The notes below the pieces were generated by a model. The model saw only the letters and a program-made list of their open reading frames with translations. It was not told where the DNA came from and ran no database searches. Shown here in pieces: positions 6,679 through 8,882 of a stretch of DNA of 8,882 nt. This stretch comes from Clostridia bacterium. GTDB taxonomy: Bacteria > Bacillota > Clostridia > Christensenellales > UBA1242. Made by a program: the position numbers and the translations under genes. The stretch lies in NCBI GenBank assembly GCA_017473285.1, contig JAFULP010000075.1, positions 1 through 8,882 of the forward strand, in the 5' to 3' direction. Every line of letters begins with the position of its first letter. Positions within the stretch are counted from its first letter, which is position 1.

Positions 6679-7320
6679 ATGAATTATTTAGATATTTTAC
6701 AAGATAGGGAAATTGTGGCGGTACTTAGCCAAATTGATATATTAAAGCAAGCCGAACCACATCAATATGGGATGTTGCACACTTTGGCAACGATAGGTTA
6801 TGCTAAACAACTAGCAAAATGTTTTGAGTTAACCGAATTGGAAACTGAGTTGTTATTAATTGCAAGTGCATTACACAATCTTGGGCATTTAAATGGCAAA
6901 AGTTTGCATGCGCAAACGGGTGCTGAAATGGCTAAAAGTTATTTAAAAAAGCATAATTTTGATGTTAAGCAAATTAACACCATTTGTGGTGCAATTGCCA
7001 GCTATATGGGTCGCAAAAACGACAATTTTTACGACAATGTGTCAGCGTGTTTGATTTTGGCGGACAAAATGGATTTTGGCACTACTCGTGTAAAAGCACA
7101 TTTTGAGCCGTTGTCGATTGAAGATAAGGTATGCAAAAAGATTAGTTATGTAGAAGTGGTTCGTAAAGACAACGTAGTGCAATTGATGCTTGGTGGCAAA
7201 AATGTAAACTGGAACGCATTTGTGCAAACAACAGTATATTCAAAGTTATATAAGTGCTTTGAAACAGTGTGCCGAAAGCATAATTTAAAATTTGTGGTAA
7301 AGGTTAAGAAGGTTGTGTAG
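6679..7320 (+). CDS. HD-domain protein with degenerate metal site, possible pseudoenzyme
   Basis: A 213-residue protein resembling a clostridial family of metal-dependent HD phosphohydrolases, recognised by H34, the ALHNLGH segment (64-70), HAQTGAE (77-83), LILADKMDF (125-133) and the C-terminal pattern ending CRKHNLKFVVKVKKV. Active members hydrolyse phosphate esters or nucleotides with H...HD...D metal ligands. Here the HD doublet is H66-N67, and the later helix, where relatives as I recall them have a histidine (AIxxH or similar), reads AIASYMG (105-111). Two likely metal ligands are therefore replaced while D129 stays, so activity may be lost or altered. The AAAGGGG ribosome site just before the ATG is good. 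The 42-base gap after the previous gene has no terminator, suggesting co-transcription. The substrate is unknown. The HD fold is secure; loss of function is inference. Confidence 0.85.
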   Translation: MNYLDILQDREIVAVLSQIDILKQAEPHQYGMLHTLATIGYAKQLAKCFELTELETELLLIASALHNLGHLNGKSLHAQTGAEMAKSYLKKHNFDVKQINTICGAIASYMGRKNDNFYDNVSACLILADKMDFGTTRVKAHFEPLSIEDKVCKKISYVEVVRKDNVVQLMLGGKNVNWNAFVQTTVYSKLYKCFETVCRKHNLKFVVKVKKVV

Positions 7321-7393
7321 ATATAATCAGCGCAACATTTGTCGATTTTTGACAATTGAATATATTTTAGATTTAGGAAAATATTAATATAGT

Positions 7394-8152
7394 ATGAAGA
7401 AAGAAATTGTTCCAATTATTCAACGAACTTATGATAAGGATAAATATCGTGATTTGTTGCGCCGTCCTTTTGCTCATCGTGGTGTTCATAATGAATATCC
7501 TGAAAACAGTTTGCCTGCCTTTGAAAAAGCGGTTGAATTAAATCTTGGCATAGAGTTGGATATTCATATCACCACCGATGGTAAATTAGTGGTATTCCAC
7601 GATGATAATTTGCGCCGTATGGTGGGTGTTAATGAGTATATTAAACTTTTGACATACGAGCAAGTTAAGGGTTATACGATGGGCGACACCGAATATCATA
7701 TTCCGCTACTTACAGATGTGTTACAGTTGGTTAAGGGCAAGGTGCCCATATTAATTGAGATTAAAACCAACAATGATATGAAAAGGTTGGTGCCAGCGCT
7801 AAAGCAAGTGCTTGAAAATTATAAGGGCAAAGTGTTTATTCAATCGTTTAACCCATTTGTGCTTCGTAGGTGTTACAAGGCTATGCCTAACATTTTACGT
7901 GGGCAATTATCTAGTTTTTTTGTACACGACCATCTAAGGTTTTACAAAAAGATACCAATAAAGAAGTTGTTTTTCAAAAACTTTTCACACGCCGACTTTG
8001 TGTCCTACAATCTTGAAAACTTGCCTAACAAATATGTAAACAAAATGGACATACCAATCCTTGCTTGGACGGTGAAAACCGAAGATGACTACATCAAAGC
8101 CAAACAAAATGCCAATAATATGATTGTTGACAATGTTGATGTGCTTAAATAA
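7394..8152 (+). CDS. Glycerophosphodiester phosphodiesterase, cytosolic (UgpQ-like)
   Basis: A 252-residue GDPD, which hydrolyses deacylated phospholipid glycerophosphodiesters to glycerol-3-phosphate and an alcohol. Family motifs are FAHRGVHNEYPENS (26-39, with H28, R29 and E37), ELDIH (54-58, with metal ligands E54 and D56), VFHDD (67-71, with H69 as general acid/base), IEIK (121-124) and LAWTVKTEDD (223-232). No signal peptide or membrane segment is present, so it is cytosolic like E. coli UgpQ, unlike secreted Bacillus GlpQ. The start at 7394 has a TAGGAAA ribosome site (7374-7380) with a somewhat long 13-base spacing. The 73 bases after the HD gene hold no clear terminator, so it is probably the last gene of the 5638 unit. 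With the lipid kinase at 3259 it suggests phospholipid recycling, but the two are in different transcription units. Confidence 0.95.
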   Translation: MKKEIVPIIQRTYDKDKYRDLLRRPFAHRGVHNEYPENSLPAFEKAVELNLGIELDIHITTDGKLVVFHDDNLRRMVGVNEYIKLLTYEQVKGYTMGDTEYHIPLLTDVLQLVKGKVPILIEIKTNNDMKRLVPALKQVLENYKGKVFIQSFNPFVLRRCYKAMPNILRGQLSSFFVHDHLRFYKKIPIKKLFFKNFSHADFVSYNLENLPNKYVNKMDIPILAWTVKTEDDYIKAKQNANNMIVDNVDVLK

Positions 8153-8229
8153 ATTTTAATTTTACATAAAACAAATTAAAAACACTTGAATTAAACCGCA
8201 CTTTGTAAAGTTGAACAGTTTGAAAAAAG

Positions 8230-8267
8230 TCTCATATGGTATAAAACTAATATCATATGAGATTTTT
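8230..8267 (+). terminator. Intrinsic terminator after the GDPD gene
   Basis: TCTCATATGGTAT (8230-8242) and ATATCATATGAGA (8250-8262) form a 13-bp stem with one G-U pair and a 7-base loop, followed by TTTTT (8263-8267). An A-tract (8223-8228) precedes the stem, so it could also work on the - strand. It separates the 5638-8152 unit from the next promoter. Confidence 0.9.
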
Positions 8268-8305
8268 AACATTGTAAATGCACTCTTGAATAATACAATA
8301 AGGTA

Positions 8306-8334
8306 TTGACAAAATGGCTTGTTTAATATATACT
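8306..8334 (+). promoter_or_regulatory. Sigma-A promoter of the 8364 gene
   Basis: TTGACA (8306-8311), a 17-bp spacer and TATACT (8329-8334), one base from consensus, lie just after the terminator. The predicted start near 8341 gives a short leader of about 23 bases that holds AAGGAG at 8353-8358. Confidence 0.9.
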
Positions 8335-8363
8335 AACTTGCAGAAAAGTTGTAAGGAGTAAGT

Positions 8364-8882
8364 ATGAGTAAATATGTATCAGTTAAAAAGTTGGAAGATG
8401 GAAAAACAGAGATAGTTATTACCAAAATCCCAGAAAGCAATCGTAATGGTTATAGTATATTTTTTGAAGGCTACAATGATGCAAGTGATTTTTTTGATAT
8501 TGCCAATATGTATTATGAAAAAAAGATAGGTGTTAAATCTAGAAGCGAATTAGTTAAGGCTGGAAGTATGTTGTTTATTGTTTTTGCAAAAGATGTAAAT
8601 CCTGAAACTGCCAAATACACAGTAGTATTAAATAATACTAGGTGGGTAAAAAAGCACATTGAGCGCATCAAAAGTCAATTGATTGCTCAAGCCAACCAAA
8701 TTGAACAAGATGTTGCCACTAAAAAATTAAATAACGCAATCAACGAGGCGGTTAAAACCAATAATAGCGCAAATTTAATTAAAACTATGCTACGCAAAAG
8801 TTCTAAAAATTTTAGTGACGAAGATTTGCAAAATATTCAAGATTGCTTAGATAATGTAAAGCAACAAAAGGAATCAAACACC
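8364..8882 (+). CDS. Unrecognised protein, 3'-truncated by the window edge
   Basis: An open frame of 173 codons runs from ATG 8364 to the window end with no stop. The start is well placed: AAGGAG at 8353-8358, 5 bases before the ATG, behind a promoter at 8306-8334. I do not recognise the product (MSKYVSVKKLEDGKTEIVIT at the N-terminus). Residues 1-92 look mixed alpha/beta, with hydrophobic strands around 69-75 (MLFIVFA) and 84-90 (KYTVVLN). From about 93 the protein is almost entirely helical and charged (WVKKHIERIKSQLIAQANQI and on to the end), which suggests a coiled coil or helical bundle. No signal peptide or membrane segment is visible. The codons are AT-rich and lysine/asparagine-heavy. 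Like the 4217 gene it has a private strong promoter. Its total length and any C-terminal domain are unknown. Confidence 0.82.
   Translation, partial: MSKYVSVKKLEDGKTEIVITKIPESNRNGYSIFFEGYNDASDFFDIANMYYEKKIGVKSRSELVKAGSMLFIVFAKDVNPETAKYTVVLNNTRWVKKHIERIKSQLIAQANQIEQDVATKKLNNAINEAVKTNNSANLIKTMLRKSSKNFSDEDLQNIQDCLDNVKQQKESNT

Noticed and set aside
7339..7377. Possible promoter before the GDPD gene (TTGACA at 7349, or TTGTCG-16-TATATT)
   Set aside because: TTGACA has no acceptable -10 at 16-18 bp, and the alternative has a weak -35. The small TTGTC/GACAA inverted repeat (7339-7355) is also too short to call.
8154..8181. Inverted repeat TTTTAATTT / AAATTAAAA after the GDPD stop
   Set aside because: The stem is AT only, so it is weak; the GC-containing hairpin at 8230-8262 is the credible terminator.
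1..8882. CRISPR array, insertion sequence, tRNA or attachment site
   Set aside because: No spaced direct repeats, terminal inverted repeats, transposase motifs or tRNA cloverleaf sequences were seen on either strand.

Overview
The window looks like a chromosomal segment of a low-GC Gram-positive bacterium, most likely an uncultured member of the Clostridia (Bacillota). The grounds are an RNase J gene, AAGGAG-type ribosome binding sites, promoters very close to the sigma-A consensus, AT-rich codon choice, a class A (not Bacillus-type B) RNase P RNA, and an HD-domain protein of a type I associate with Clostridia. The genus cannot be read from the sequence. I see no mobile element, CRISPR array, tRNA or rRNA.

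Positions 1-4170 (+ strand) look like one operon with gaps of 2, 22 and 34 bases: the 3' part of an RNase J gene, a TrmR-like O-methyltransferase, a TrhP-like U32 protein, and a diacylglycerol-kinase-family lipid kinase. The middle pair matches the yrrM-yrrN/O (trmR-trhP) arrangement of Bacillus subtilis, which makes 5-methoxyuridine at tRNA wobble position 34. A shared bidirectional terminator (4184-4218) closes the operon and also ends an unrecognised 202-residue gene on the opposite strand (4825 to 4217), which has its own extended -10 promoter.

Positions 4979-5464 (- strand) hold the RNase P RNA gene (rnpB), complete with a UP-like phased A-tract element, a near-consensus promoter, a 3' trailer hairpin and a terminator. 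The tRNA-contacting L15 loop appears to read UGU instead of the usual GGU.

Positions 5578-8267 (+ strand) start divergently from rnpB at an exact TTGACA-17-TATAAT promoter. They encode an unrecognised 332-residue protein with C-terminal repeats, an HD-domain protein that has lost two usual metal ligands, and a cytosolic glycerophosphodiester phosphodiesterase. A strong terminator follows. The window ends inside another unrecognised gene (8364 onward) with its own promoter.

The recognisable genes fall into two themes. One is RNA maturation and modification (RNase J, TrmR, TrhP, RNase P RNA). The other is lipid or glycerophosphodiester turnover (lipid kinase, GDPD). I do not see a clear new multi-gene system. 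The best leads are the altered L15 loop, the degenerate HD protein next to the repeat protein, and the two orphan genes with strong promoters.
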